A stretch of DNA of 64,000 bases from CAWGYT01 sp963826795 (lineage in GTDB: Bacteria > Planctomycetota > Planctomycetia > Pirellulales > Pirellulaceae). A program made the translations under genes and the position numbers. Below are positions 1-9,194 of this stretch, piece by piece (within the stretch, counting starts at the first letter, position 1; every line of letters begins with the position of its first letter). The notes beneath the pieces were generated by a model that worked only from the letters and a program-made list of their open reading frames with translations, made no database searches and was not told where the DNA came from. The stretch is taken from the NCBI GenBank assembly GCA_963826795.1, contig CAWGYT010000004.1, positions 873,783 to 937,782 on the forward strand. The letters run 5' to 3'.

Positions 1-96
1 CTCTGCGAATCCAGCAAGCGTCATCGCCTTGTGCTCTCAATCCATAAATCACTTCAATGTCGTTTCCGACGATCCGTTTTTTCTATAGGTGGAATA

Positions 97-984
97 ATGA
101 AAACGAATGTCCGACCCCCGATCTTTGCACCGCTCGCCGTGGTGGCTTTGGCGTGTGCCGTGGGCAACGCCGCTTTTATCGAAGACTTTGACGGTTCTTC
201 GGCCATTCCGTTCACGCTCACGTCCTCCAGTGGCACACCGCCGTCAATTGTGAACGCGGGCGGGGCGACTGGCAATTTCGCGCGGATCACGAATCTGGAC
301 GGAAGCAACAACAACTCGATCGCCTTCGACGAAGACCCCAGCACGACCGGCCCGGCCCCCTTCGGTTTGAAGTTCAACTTCGACTTCCGGATGTCGGGCG
401 ACGCCGCCAACGCGGCCGCCGGTGGCTGCTGCGACTCCGCGGCCGACGGAATGGGGATTGGCATGTTTGCCACGGCGATTTACGGCGCGGCCGGGGGAGC
501 GAATCCCGCGACCATGGGGCAGGGCTCTGACATTTGGGAACGGCCCGCCTTCAATGGCGCCTTCACCGTGGGTCTGGACATTTTCCAGAACATTGATGTG
601 GTCTCGCTGAACTACGACGGCGTGCAGATTGCCGAGGCCGACGTTCAGCCCTTCCTCAACCTGAACAACGACAAGCTGAACCGCGCCGTCGTGACGTTGA
701 CTCCTGCGGGCAGCGACGCGACCGCCTCGATGCTCATCATCGAAGATGTCAATGCGGCGACGACGTTCCATACGATTTTCACGGACGTCACGATCCCCGG
801 GTTGGACCTGGCGAACCTGCCTGATTACCGGATCATTGCTGGCGGCCGCACGGGCGGGGCCTTTGTCGCTGGCGACCTGGACAACATTTTCCTCGCGGCC
901 AATCCCGTGCCGGAGCCGGCATCGGTCGCGCTGCTCGGTTTGGGTGCCGCGCTGCTGCTCGGCCTGCGTCGCGGACGTCAATAG
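97..984 (+). CDS. PEP-CTERM sorting domain protein, secreted
   Basis: Exported protein of about 295 residues. It has an N-terminal signal peptide (hydrophobic run APLAVVALACAVGNAA), a beta-rich middle that resembles a lectin/concanavalin-like sandwich, and a C-terminal PEP-CTERM tail: VPEPASVALLGLG, a hydrophobic helix, then the basic end LRRGRQ. This tail is known to be handled by exosortase, usually in biofilm or exopolysaccharide-forming bacteria, and is common in planctomycetes. I chose the ATG at 97 because AGGTGG lies just upstream and the signal peptide follows at once; an earlier in-frame ATG at 31 would add 22 residues ahead of the signal. No exosortase is in view. Ligand and role are unknown. 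Confidence 0.85.
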   Translation: MKTNVRPPIFAPLAVVALACAVGNAAFIEDFDGSSAIPFTLTSSSGTPPSIVNAGGATGNFARITNLDGSNNNSIAFDEDPSTTGPAPFGLKFNFDFRMSGDAANAAAGGCCDSAADGMGIGMFATAIYGAAGGANPATMGQGSDIWERPAFNGAFTVGLDIFQNIDVVSLNYDGVQIAEADVQPFLNLNNDKLNRAVVTLTPAGSDATASMLIIEDVNAATTFHTIFTDVTIPGLDLANLPDYRIIAGGRTGGAFVAGDLDNIFLAANPVPEPASVALLGLGAALLLGLRRGRQ

Positions 985-1304
985 TGGTTTTCGGGGTCGA
1001 GGTGCACGGCCCGCGTCGACCGCTGTGTGAAGTGTATGGTTAGCGAGAGGGAGGATGCGAAAGTGTCCTCCCTCTTTCGATTTCAGGTCGGCGTTGGTTC
1101 CATGTCATCCGAGCCGCGACCGGATCCGTGCGTCGAGGGCTCGGGCCCTTGTGTCGACATTCGGCATCCATTAGATTGCGACAAGCCGGCCGTGAGGATG
1201 CGGCCTAGGCTGGCAGCAGGTGCGGCTCAGCAGTAGCTTCGCCGTCCCGAGTTGTGTTTGTCGATGCGGGGCAGCCTGGGAGTCAGGTTTCCGTTTCACG
1301 AGTC

Positions 1305-1352
1305 AACCGATGTCGCGAGACACCTGCGGGTGTCTCGCGACATCGGTTTTTT
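1305..1352 (+). terminator. Strong intrinsic terminator hairpin
   Basis: A perfect 20-bp inverted repeat (1305-1324 with 1329-1348) around a TGCG loop runs straight into six T residues. It lies 320 bp after the PEP-CTERM gene and 52 bp before the TPR gene. Loop and flanks match a second hairpin at 2858-2908. Nothing else coding is seen between 985 and 1403. Confidence 0.85.
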
Positions 1353-1403
1353 CATACGTGCTGGAAAGGTCTTCCCGATCAGGATCTTCTAAGGCGAAAC
1401 AGC

Positions 1404-1739
1404 ATGGGGATCTCTAACTGGCTGAGCCAACTATTTTCAAGTCGGGGCAAGGCGTTGTCGCTGTACCGTCGCGGAATGGTCCGGGCCAAGCAGCAGGATC
1501 ACGACGGCGCGATCGTGAACTACTCCGCCGCCATCGACCTGCCGAATTCGCCCGCCGACGTCCGAGCGATGGCGCTCTTTAATCGGGCGCTTGTTTATTC
1601 CTCGGATAAGGAGATATCCAAGGCGATTGCGGACCTGAACGCGGTGCTCATGATGCCCGAATCCCCGCCCGACATCAAGACCGAGGCGCGCCGGAAACTT
1701 GAACGGATGAGGCGTCAGTCGAGCAAGGCGAGCGAATGA
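1404..1739 (+). CDS. Small TPR-repeat protein
   Basis: A 111-residue protein starting MGISNWLSQLF. It contains about two tetratricopeptide helical pairs: ALSLYRRGMVRAKQQDHDGA with IVNYSAAIDLP, then ALFNRALVYSSD with EISKAIADLNAVLMMP. It ends in a basic tail. TPR repeats are protein-binding scaffolds; no enzyme domain is attached. The ATG at 1404 is preferred over an upstream in-frame GTG because the earlier codons run through the terminator hairpin. The next gene begins 46 bp downstream on the same strand and may be cotranscribed. Confidence 0.65.
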   Translation: MGISNWLSQLFSSRGKALSLYRRGMVRAKQQDHDGAIVNYSAAIDLPNSPADVRAMALFNRALVYSSDKEISKAIADLNAVLMMPESPPDIKTEARRKLERMRRQSSKASE

Positions 1740-1785
1740 ATTCGTGAACCGCGGCAGCCGGGTATCCATTCTGCGGAGCGGTACG

Positions 1786-2617
1786 ATGTTGATCCAAGTC
1801 GGTTACGAAATCGCGTTCGTCTTTCCACAGCCAACGCCCGTCGTGATTCTGCTGTATGTGCACCCGTCTCGCGCGGCGAACATCCGACGAGGCGACAATC
1901 CCCAGATCGAGCCCGCCCTGCCGATTCGGGAATTCAGCGATGCCTTCGGAAATCGGTGCGGGCGGATCCTTGCGCCGGCCGGCCGAATGGTCCTTCGCAA
2001 TGATGCGGTGGTCGAGGATTCGGGACAGCCCGACCCGCAGGTCTGGAACGCGTGCCAGCATCCGGTGCAGGATCTACCGAACGAGGCCCTGCAGTTTCTG
2101 CTGGCAAGTCGCTACTGCGAGGTGGACAGCGAGCTGAAGAACCTGGCCGGCAATCTCTTTAACGCGACGCCGGCCGGCTGGTCGCGCGTGCAGTCCATCT
2201 GCAACTTCGTCTACCAGCATATCCGTTTCGACTACACGCAAGCGCGCCAGTCGTACGGCTCTGGAGACGTTTCGCGAACGAGTCGGCGTTTGCCGCGACT
2301 ACACGCATCTGGCAATTACCTTGTGCCGATGCATGAACATTCCGGCTCGCTATTGCACCGGATATCTCGGCGACATCGGCGTACCGCCCTCCCCTGATCC
2401 GATGGACTTCAGTGCGTGGTTCGAAGCTTTTCTGGGGGGAGCCTGGTATGCCTTCGACCCACGCAACAACGTCCCGAGAATTGGCCGAATTCTGATGGCA
2501 CGCGGACGCGATGCCGCCGACGCCGCGCTCACAACCGCGTTCGGCGTGAATCAACTGGCGTCGTTCAACGTCTGGACACGAGAAATCAACGAAGCCGATA
2601 CGCGAGCGGTTCGATGA
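1786..2617 (+). CDS. Transglutaminase-like protein (frameshifted)
   Basis: Transglutaminase-like cysteine protein of the COG1305 type, about 276 residues when two frames are joined. The first frame gives the N-terminal beta domain from MLIQVGYEIAF to about SICNFVYQHIRFDYTQARQ. A one-step frameshift near 2255-2265 then leads to ALETFRERVGVCRDYTHLAI, which carries the catalytic-type cysteine, and on to MDFSAWFEAFLGG and WYAFDPRNNVPRIGRIL. The position where classical transglutaminases have histidine reads Ser here (FSAWFE). Role unknown; relatives are peptidase or amidase-like. The protein reads well on both sides of the shift, so a sequencing indel is likelier than decay. No gene is seen from 2618 to 2857. 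Confidence 0.7.
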
Positions 2618-2795
2618 AAGTCCGCAGTTTGACTGATCGCTGAGCATCCGACGACTGACAATCCCGAAATGGCGCTCTTGTTTCCAATCGGCGAACAGCG
2701 TACGATGATTTTGAAGCAAAGTGCCAACAGGTCCATGCCAACGGAACAAGCGGAACTCACGTTCTCAACCTCTTTGTTCTCGTTCTGGCCAGTAT

Positions 2796-2823
2796 TTGAC
2801 AGGTGCGGATAACTCTATAAAGA
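2796..2823 (+). promoter_or_regulatory. Possible sigma70-type promoter
   Basis: A perfect TTGACA at 2796-2801 is followed after 16 bp by TAAAGA (2818-2823); an overlapping TATAAA starts at 2816. Transcription would run into the hairpin at 2858 and then the BON gene. Weak evidence from sequence alone. Confidence 0.25.
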
Positions 2824-2857
2824 GCAGTCTGGGAAGCCAGAAGCTCGTTACCAAGTA

Positions 2858-2908
2858 AACCGACGCGGCAAGACACTTGCGAGTGCTTTGCCACGTCGGT
2901 TTTTTTTT
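2858..2908 (+). terminator. Intrinsic terminator or leader hairpin
   Basis: An imperfect inverted repeat (2858-2877 with 2882-2901) with loop TGCG, followed by a long T run. It has the same AACCGA / TCGGTT base and GACACY-TGCG core as the hairpin at 1305. It sits 43 bp ahead of the BON gene and 240 bp after the transglutaminase gene, so it could terminate upstream transcription or act as a leader structure. Confidence 0.7.
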
Positions 2909-2951
2909 GGTTGGCTGGTCCACGTCGGTGCGAACCGACAGGAGCGATAAA

Positions 2952-3200
2952 ATGCGGTTTGGAAGTGAGATACCCGACAAGACGCTTCTCAAGAATGTGC
3001 TTCAGAGATTGTCACGTTTCGGAGCTGGTACGCCGAACCGGATTGCAACCACCGTCCGTGGCGGCGACGTGACACTCACCGGCACGATTGGCTTCGAGCA
3101 CGAGCGTCGTAACATCCTGAAGTCCGCCAGCTGTGTGAGCGGTGTGCGACGCGTGATCGATCAATTGCGGGTCGAGGCGAAAAAGAAGAACTGGACGTAG
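2952..3200 (+). CDS. BON domain protein
   Basis: An 82-residue cytoplasmic protein made of one BON domain. The diagnostic stretch is GGDVTLTGTIGFEHERRNILK, followed by the helix of GVRRVIDQLRVE. BON domains are thought to bind phospholipid or ligands and often occur in stress proteins such as OsmY. The ATG at 2952 has AGGAG at 2940. No signal peptide is seen. The next gene starts 28 bp downstream. Confidence 0.75.
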   Translation: MRFGSEIPDKTLLKNVLQRLSRFGAGTPNRIATTVRGGDVTLTGTIGFEHERRNILKSASCVSGVRRVIDQLRVEAKKKNWT

Positions 3201-3228
3201 AACTCGCGTCAGAAACCCGAGGTAAATC

Positions 3229-3633
3229 ATGTCGATCGCCACGCGGCGTATCCCAACGCCCACGTACGTGCTGCTGGAAGGGAATCGACGGGTGGGACCT
3301 GCTGTGGTTGGCCTCGCGCCGGCGACGCAATCACTGCTGATCTATGGCTTCTCCGGCAAAGAACCCTATGAAGCCTTCTGCCGCGAGAGCCAGCTCGGGC
3401 TCAGGCCCTATCCCTTAGTCAAAGGTTATCTCCAAAGCCAAATGGCCACCGCCGAAACTGGCGTCCAACTGATCGTGCTCGACTCCGCCGGACCTCGCGA
3501 GAATTCGCTTCAGGCGGCGACCATGGAGGCCGTCCTGGACGCCCAGCAGAATCAGGCGACCCACGTGACCGCGACTCACGAGTTGACGTTCGACCAAGAG
3601 TTGAACAGTTATCGGTTGGAATCCTACTCGTGA
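3229..3633 (+). CDS. Conserved hypothetical protein
   Basis: I do not recognise this 134-residue protein. It has no signal peptide or membrane helix and looks like a soluble alpha/beta protein (VGLAPATQSLLIYGFSGKE, VQLIVLDSAG). GAGGTAA precedes the ATG. It follows the BON gene closely on the same strand and may share its transcript. Its end overlaps the end of the convergent permease gene by 10 bp. Confidence 0.5.
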   Translation: MSIATRRIPTPTYVLLEGNRRVGPAVVGLAPATQSLLIYGFSGKEPYEAFCRESQLGLRPYPLVKGYLQSQMATAETGVQLIVLDSAGPRENSLQAATMEAVLDAQQNQATHVTATHELTFDQELNSYRLESYS

Positions 3634-4961
3634 CGCAAGGCCTCGATGGGATCCATTGAGGCGGCTTGACGTGCCGGGTAGACGCCGAACAACAGTCCCA
3701 CTCCAACCGAGATGAACAACGCCAATCCGATGGACCAGGGCGCGATGCGGGGCTCCAGCGTGAGCACGATGGGCGGCAAGAGATCGGCGGAAATCGTCGT
3801 CAGAAACGACCGCAGGCTGCGAAACATGGGTCCACACATCACGCCCGACACAACTCCCAACAGCCCGCCGGTTGCCGTCAGGACCACCGTTTCGATCAGG
3901 AACTGGTGGATGATGTGCCGTCGCGTCGCGCCCAGTGCCCGCCGAATGCCAATTTCGCGAGTCCGCTCGGTGACAGTCGCGAGCATGATGTTCATAATCC
4001 CGATCCCGCCGACGAGCAGCGAGATCCCGGCGATCACCACCAGCAGGACGTTAAACATCGCTCGTGTGCGCTCCGCCTGCCTGAGCAATTCCTTGGGCAC
4101 GACGACGGCGTAGTCTTCCTCTTCATGGAACTGTTTGAGCAGCGTTTCGATCGACGCGGCGGTGTCGTCCACATCCTGAATGTCATCGACCGTCACCGTG
4201 ATCTGACTCAGCTCGACAATTTCCCCCTCAATCCCGCCGGGGATCCGCCACATCACAAAATCACCGACTCGCTCCCGCCAGGTGCGCAGCGGAATATAGG
4301 CGTCCATGTTGTAGTCCCGGGCTTCCAGACTGCCGCCGATGGCTGCCGTGGGAAGACGAGATGCCGTCTGTCCGATCACCGTATAGACGTCCACGGCCGA
4401 AACCGTTGGCACGCGGACCGTCTTGCCGATTGGGTTTTCGTAGGGAAACAGACGCCGGGCGGCACCGTCGGCCAGCACGATCACATTCTCGCTGCCGTCG
4501 CCATTCTGAAACCATCGCCCGCGCGCCATCTCCAGTTGATTCAGCTCGCGATAATCAGCAGAACAACCGACCAGCTTGGCGTCGGCGTTGCGGTCGCCGT
4601 TGCGGAGTTCGAAGCGAACTTCACGCAGGGGCACCGCGCGGCGCACGGTCGGAATATTGGACAGAATGCGTCGATAATCATCCCGCAGCAGGCCATACGC
4701 ACTCACCCGATCGTCGCCGGGGCGACCGCGGCTCGAGTCGCGACTCGTGTTCGGCTTGATACTGCGGATGATGATATTGGTCGCGCCCAGATTCTTTAGT
4801 TGTTCGCGAGCTTGAAAGCTGACTCCTTCGCCCATCGCCACCAGCCAGATGACGGTCGTCGTGCCAATGAAGATCCCCAAGGCGGCCAAGCCCGTCCGCA
4901 ACTTCTGCACCAGCAGGCTTCTCAAGCTGAGCTGGATCGTTTGGAGCAGCGTTCCCTTCAC
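3624..4961 (-). CDS. MacB-type ABC transporter permease
   Basis: Inner-membrane permease of 445 residues. It has one N-terminal helix (LRTGLAALGIFIGTTTVIWLVAMG), a large periplasmic MacB_PCD domain at about residues 50-290, then three C-terminal helices of an FtsX-like domain: the first carries GISLLVGGIGIMNIMLATV, followed by the characteristic TERTREIGIRRALGAT. Such permeases work with an ATPase and an HlyD-like adaptor to export peptides, lipoproteins or drugs across two membranes. The GTG start overlaps the stop of the adaptor gene (GTGA), so the two are translationally coupled. No ATPase gene is adjacent, which is unusual. Confidence 0.85.
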   Translation of the reverse strand: MKGTLLQTIQLSLRSLLVQKLRTGLAALGIFIGTTTVIWLVAMGEGVSFQAREQLKNLGATNIIIRSIKPNTSRDSSRGRPGDDRVSAYGLLRDDYRRILSNIPTVRRAVPLREVRFELRNGDRNADAKLVGCSADYRELNQLEMARGRWFQNGDGSENVIVLADGAARRLFPYENPIGKTVRVPTVSAVDVYTVIGQTASRLPTAAIGGSLEARDYNMDAYIPLRTWRERVGDFVMWRIPGGIEGEIVELSQITVTVDDIQDVDDTAASIETLLKQFHEEEDYAVVVPKELLRQAERTRAMFNVLLVVIAGISLLVGGIGIMNIMLATVTERTREIGIRRALGATRRHIIHQFLIETVVLTATGGLLGVVSGVMCGPMFRSLRSFLTTISADLLPPIVLTLEPRIAPWSIGLALFISVGVGLLFGVYPARQAASMDPIEALRHE

Positions 4962-6558
4962 TTACTTGGTCTCGCTGGATCGGCGGGTTCGGCGTCCTTG
5001 TTCGGGACCCTTTCGTCCGTCGTCCGCTGTCGGTCGGACCGCTTGAAGGTCGCTCGGTTTTTTTCGGATTCCTCCTCCTTGGTCTCCGGTTGACACCCCT
5101 GAAAGGCGTCGCCGCTTTTTTCTCCGTCTCGCTGAGCGAGGCCAGCGGATTGAGTACGACTTGGTCGCCTTCCTGCACACCCTGCTCAACGACCAGGAAC
5201 TGGTCATCGGTGTCGCCAATCCGCAATTCGCGCCGCTCGATCCCGCGGGTTGTCTTGACCCAGCAAAAGTAGCCTTCGTTCTGTTCCACCACCGCAATCA
5301 CGGGAATCGCGAGCACGTCGCGATGTTGGGCTAGAATGATCTTGACCGTCGCACTCATGCCGGGCTTGAGTGCCGTCGGCGTTTCCGCCCGAATGATCGT
5401 CTCGTACTTGACCATGTTTCCGTTCCACCAACCGGCGGGTGCGGCCATCGACGCCACGGACAACACTTCCCCACCCAACGTCTTGTCTTGCATCTGAACC
5501 GTCGCCTTCAGGCCGGGCTTGATGCGATCGATCTTGGCTTCGTGGATCCGGACCTTGACCTGCATCTGGCTTAAATCGGGGATCAGCAAGAGGACTTGAT
5601 CTTCGCGAACGGTGGCTCCAGCCCGAATGTCCGGACGATCTTCCCACTTCTCGCTGCCGCCATAGATCGCCATGCCCGCGGCCTCCGCCCGAATGACACA
5701 ATTCTCCAGCTGTTGCTCCTCGCGTTCCAGCTTCGCCTTTTCCAGGTCGAGCGCGGCGGTGTCGGATGCGAACTTGGCCTCCTTGGCCTTCAGAATCCCT
5801 TCCAAGTCCTGCAGTTGCTTCGCTCTTGTGTAAAGCTTCAAGGCCTCAAGATCGGTCTCGGCCACCTCCAACTCGAGCTGGGCCTGTTGCAATGCAAAAC
5901 CGTCGCTCTCGACCGCCAAGGAACTGATGTAGCCCTTCGTGAACATCTTGCGAGCGTGCTGGACGATGTTTTCGGCCGCGACCAAATTGGCCTTGGCGAT
6001 CGCCACGTCCTTCTGTTTCGTCTTCAGCTCCGAGCGATAAGTGCCTTCGATGTACTCCGTAATGTTGATTCGTGCCACGGCCACGTCGCTCTCGGATTGC
6101 GCATAGGTGGCGAGCGCGGCCTGATAGGCGATTTTCTGCGTGTTGATATTGTCTTCGATCGTGGACGTATCGAGCCGCACGAGCACATCGCCGGGCTTGA
6201 CTTCCGTTCCGTTGTCGATGATCCATACAATCGTGCTGCTGGCCCCCTTCACTTTGCAGCGGACCTCGGTGTTGTTCGAGCTTTCCAAAGTTCCGTCTTC
6301 GGTCACGGTCACGGCCAAGTCACGACGAGCGACCGTGTGCAATAACTTGGGGCCGTTGTCCTCCGGGGTGACCGAAGTCCACATAAATGCTGCCGCGACC
6401 GCCACAGTCGCGATCACTGCGGTCGCCGTAACCGCGCGAATCGACCAACGACGAACCGAGCCGGCCGAGCCCGCAGGCAGGCGCGGGCTCGATTCGTGCG
6501 GGCCCACGTTGGCTCGGCGCTTCGTGACTTCTCGTTCGGAACGCACGTCCATTGCCAT
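4958..6558 (-). CDS. HlyD/MacA-family adaptor (frameshifted near the end)
   Basis: Periplasmic adaptor of a tripartite exporter. An N-terminal anchor helix (ATAVIATVAVAAAFMWTSV) is followed by a lipoyl half (VKGASSTIVWIIDNGTEVKPGDVL), a long coiled coil of about 150 residues, the second lipoyl half, and beta-barrel and membrane-proximal domains to about residue 480. In the printed frame the tail changes after SETEKK at a run of six T (5116-5121, plus strand) and would run on into the permease. Dropping one base gives an acidic tail ending ARPSK with a TGA that overlaps the permease GTG, the expected layout. I therefore end the gene at 4958. The indel is probably a homopolymer error. Confidence 0.8.
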
Positions 6559-6827
6559 CGTGTTTCATGCTCCTCACGGACGAATCGAAAATCGCAGCGA
6601 ACTTGGGGGCTGGAAACAAATTATACGAAGACGGGGAACCCAGGTCAGCGTCCCAAGTTGAGTATCAATTTGTATCGAGGCGGCACGACGAAGCGTTGGA
6701 TCTGACGTTCGCATGGCCGGATATCGTGGAGGATTGACGGGACGAGTGCTTTGTCACGGCCTCGTTCTGGGGAAACTCCACCGGGAGGGCGACTCAATTC
6801 TTAACTTTGCCGATGCAGTGACCGGCG

Positions 6828-8456
6828 TCAAGGAAGTGAGACGATGGGAGGATTCTGTTGCCTCAGCGGTTGGTTTGGCCACGTGGTTCGAATTCGGCAG
6901 CCGCCCAGGGGACTGCTGCACGCCTCCACCCGTCCGCCGTGTTGCGTCACGATTCGCTTGACCAGCGCCAGCCCGAGACCCACTCCGCGAAGATTGTTTC
7001 GCGCGCGACCCTCCAGACAGACGAATGGCTCGAACACGCGTTCGCGCTCGGCCGGTGGAATCCCTTTTCCGTCATCGTCGATCTCGATCGTCGTCACCCC
7101 AGGGGACGAGTGGGGAGTGACGAGGACTTGGCTATTGGCGAACCTGCCCGCATTACTTAACAGATTTCCGATCGCACGCTGAAACGCGACGGGATCGGCG
7201 AGGATCACGTATTCTGCCGAAGCGGTCTGCTCGCTTAACGCGAAGTGGATGGCAGGAAAGAGCGTGGCGAAGCGTGAGATCAAGTGGCGGATCGCCGCCT
7301 CGACTGCGATTGGTTCGCGATGAAGAACCGGCTCGGTGGTCTCCACGCGTACGTAGCTGAGCAACTCGCCGACCAGATCGTCAAGTTCTTCGGTGGCGGC
7401 GTCCAGCGCCTGAAGTCTCAGCTGCCGCTCCGCTTCGGTTTCGGCCGTCGAAATCAGCTCGATCGCGAACCGCATCCGCGACAGCGGCGTGCGCAGCTCG
7501 TGCGAGACCGCCTGCAGCAGTTCACGCTGGGTGCGGACCAACGATTCGGTCCGGGCCGCCATTTGGTTGAAGGACTGGGCGAGGGAGCGGGCGGAATTCA
7601 CGCGGCGTTCGTCGACCCGCGCACCGAGATCGCCGCCGGCAATCGCCTCGGCCGCACGTTCCACGTACAGCAGTTGTCGAGCGACCGGGCGCAAGAGGAG
7701 GGCAATTGCGCCCGCGACCGGGAGCAGGACGAGGGCCAGCGTCGTGGTCGCCGCCTGGTGTTCGATCTGGTCAAATTGCGGAAAAGGACCGAATACGACC
7801 AGTTCGTTCGAGTGTGAAAACGGGGTCGCGGCGAACCATTCGTTCTGGCCTCCGTTGAAGAACACTACCTTCTCGCCACGCTCCAGCCGTTCCCGCGGCG
7901 CGGCCGGCAGATCGTCGGGCCCTGGGACCAACGCGATCGGAAAATCGAACCGCGCGGCGACTTGCTGCAGCACCGCCTCGCGCTGGCCGGACTCAGCCGA
8001 TTCAAGTTGTTCAGCCGCCAGACGCATCCAGCCTCCCAGCGACTCTTCAATTTCGCGCAGCCGATAACTGGGAAACGGGCCCAGCCGGACCACTTCCGCG
8101 CGCGACGACAACGTCGCCACCACCGCGGTTTGGTCGCCGCTGGCAGTCGCATCAAAGAACACGTCGCCGCCGCCGGAGATCTCACGCTGCAACGTCGGCG
8201 TGAGTTGGCTCACCGGGAGGATCTCGACCGGGTAGGCGAATCTCGCGCGAAGCGGACGCAATACCTCCGGCCGAGATAGCTCGCGCGTCGAATCGAGCTC
8301 ACGTGCGACCAGTCGTGCGCCGCCGCTGTGAGCTTGCACGATGACGCGAGCTCGATCCCGTTCGGCACGTCGTTCCAACACGCTGCCATGGATGTACCAC
8401 GCCAGCGCGAGGACGCCAAGCACGCACAGGTAAAAGCGAATGAAGAGGCCCGTCAT
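6828..8456 (-). CDS. Sensor histidine kinase (RstB-like)
   Basis: Membrane histidine kinase of 542 residues. Helix 1 lies at residues 5-22, a periplasmic sensor at about 30-235, helix 2 at 238-255 and a HAMP segment follows. The dimerisation box is LLQAVSHELRTPLSRMRF with phospho-acceptor His319. The ATPase domain shows the N box (AIGNLLSNAGRF), DDDGKGIP and GVGLGLALVKRI. The 217-residue sensor holds two similar halves, each with a 'FxxPxxxxP' and 'VxxLGPFP'-like pattern, as in RstB. It starts inside the regulator stop (ATGA overlap), so they form an operon. The stimulus is not visible. Confidence 0.85.
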   Translation of the reverse strand: MTGLFIRFYLCVLGVLALAWYIHGSVLERRAERDRARVIVQAHSGGARLVARELDSTRELSRPEVLRPLRARFAYPVEILPVSQLTPTLQREISGGGDVFFDATASGDQTAVVATLSSRAEVVRLGPFPSYRLREIEESLGGWMRLAAEQLESAESGQREAVLQQVAARFDFPIALVPGPDDLPAAPRERLERGEKVVFFNGGQNEWFAATPFSHSNELVVFGPFPQFDQIEHQAATTTLALVLLPVAGAIALLLRPVARQLLYVERAAEAIAGGDLGARVDERRVNSARSLAQSFNQMAARTESLVRTQRELLQAVSHELRTPLSRMRFAIELISTAETEAERQLRLQALDAATEELDDLVGELLSYVRVETTEPVLHREPIAVEAAIRHLISRFATLFPAIHFALSEQTASAEYVILADPVAFQRAIGNLLSNAGRFANSQVLVTPHSSPGVTTIEIDDDGKGIPPAERERVFEPFVCLEGRARNNLRGVGLGLALVKRIVTQHGGRVEACSSPLGGCRIRTTWPNQPLRQQNPPIVSLP

Positions 8457-9142
8457 GGTTCGGTCGCCAGCATGTAACCAACCCCTCGAATCGATTTGAT
8501 GCGTTCCGGCCGGGAGGGATCGTCGCCAAGTTTTCTTCGGAGTCGCGAGATCCGCAGATCGATCGAACGATCCGTCCCGTCGTACGGCATCTGATGGAGG
8601 TGTTGGTAGAGGTCGTTGCGAGTGAGCGTGCTTCCCGCATGGGCCGCGAGCAGCTGCAAGAGATCGAATTCGGCCGTCGTCAGCTCGATCGGTCGGCCGC
8701 CGATTTCGACGCTTCGGCGGGGCGCATCGATGACCAGCGCGCCGACCTCAATCCGCGGAGGGATCGTCTCGGTGTCGGGCAGATTCGTGCGACGCAGATG
8801 CGTCCGCAAGCGCGCCAGCATCGCTCGCGGCCGCACGGGTTTCGCCAGATAATCGTCCGCTCCGGCTTCCAGTCCCAAGACCTCGTCCACTTCTTCGCCC
8901 CGCGCCGTGAGCATGATAATCGTGCCGCCATACGCTGGCCGGACCGACGCGCAGACAGCGAACCCGTCCAGGCCAGGCAAGTTCACGTCCAGCAGCACCG
9001 CATCAGGGTTCTCGCACAGAATTCGCTGCGGCGCCTGATCGCCCAGGCTCTCCACCAACACCTGGAATCCATGCTGGGAAAGATAATCGGCGACCATTTC
9101 CGCGAGGGACGTGTCGTCTTCGACAATCAGAATTTTGGGCAC
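8453..9142 (-). CDS. OmpR-family response regulator (RstA-like)
   Basis: A 229-residue DNA-binding response regulator. The receiver has the acidic pair in KILIVEDD, phospho-acceptor Asp52 (AVLLDVNLPG), Thr in IIMLTA and Lys in YLAKPV. A winged-helix output domain follows: IELTTAEFDLLQLLAAHAG, then DRSIDLRISRLRRKLGDD and IRGVGYML. I chose GTG at 9142 because it starts exactly at the conserved PKILIVEDD; an upstream extension would be an unrelated arginine-rich stretch. It is coupled to the kinase downstream. Confidence 0.88.
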   Translation of the reverse strand: MPKILIVEDDTSLAEMVADYLSQHGFQVLVESLGDQAPQRILCENPDAVLLDVNLPGLDGFAVCASVRPAYGGTIIMLTARGEEVDEVLGLEAGADDYLAKPVRPRAMLARLRTHLRRTNLPDTETIPPRIEVGALVIDAPRRSVEIGGRPIELTTAEFDLLQLLAAHAGSTLTRNDLYQHLHQMPYDGTDRSIDLRISRLRRKLGDDPSRPERIKSIRGVGYMLATEP

Positions 9143-9194
9143 GACGCGGACTCGCTCGTAGAGGCGTAGAGTGGCAGGTTCGCACGCTGAGGAC

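Noticed and set aside
4678..4957. Fusion of the HlyD adaptor with the permease region in one 626-codon frame
   Set aside because: After residue 480 the frame becomes Arg/Pro-rich and lies on permease codons. A one-base change in a T6 run gives a normal ending that overlaps the permease start.
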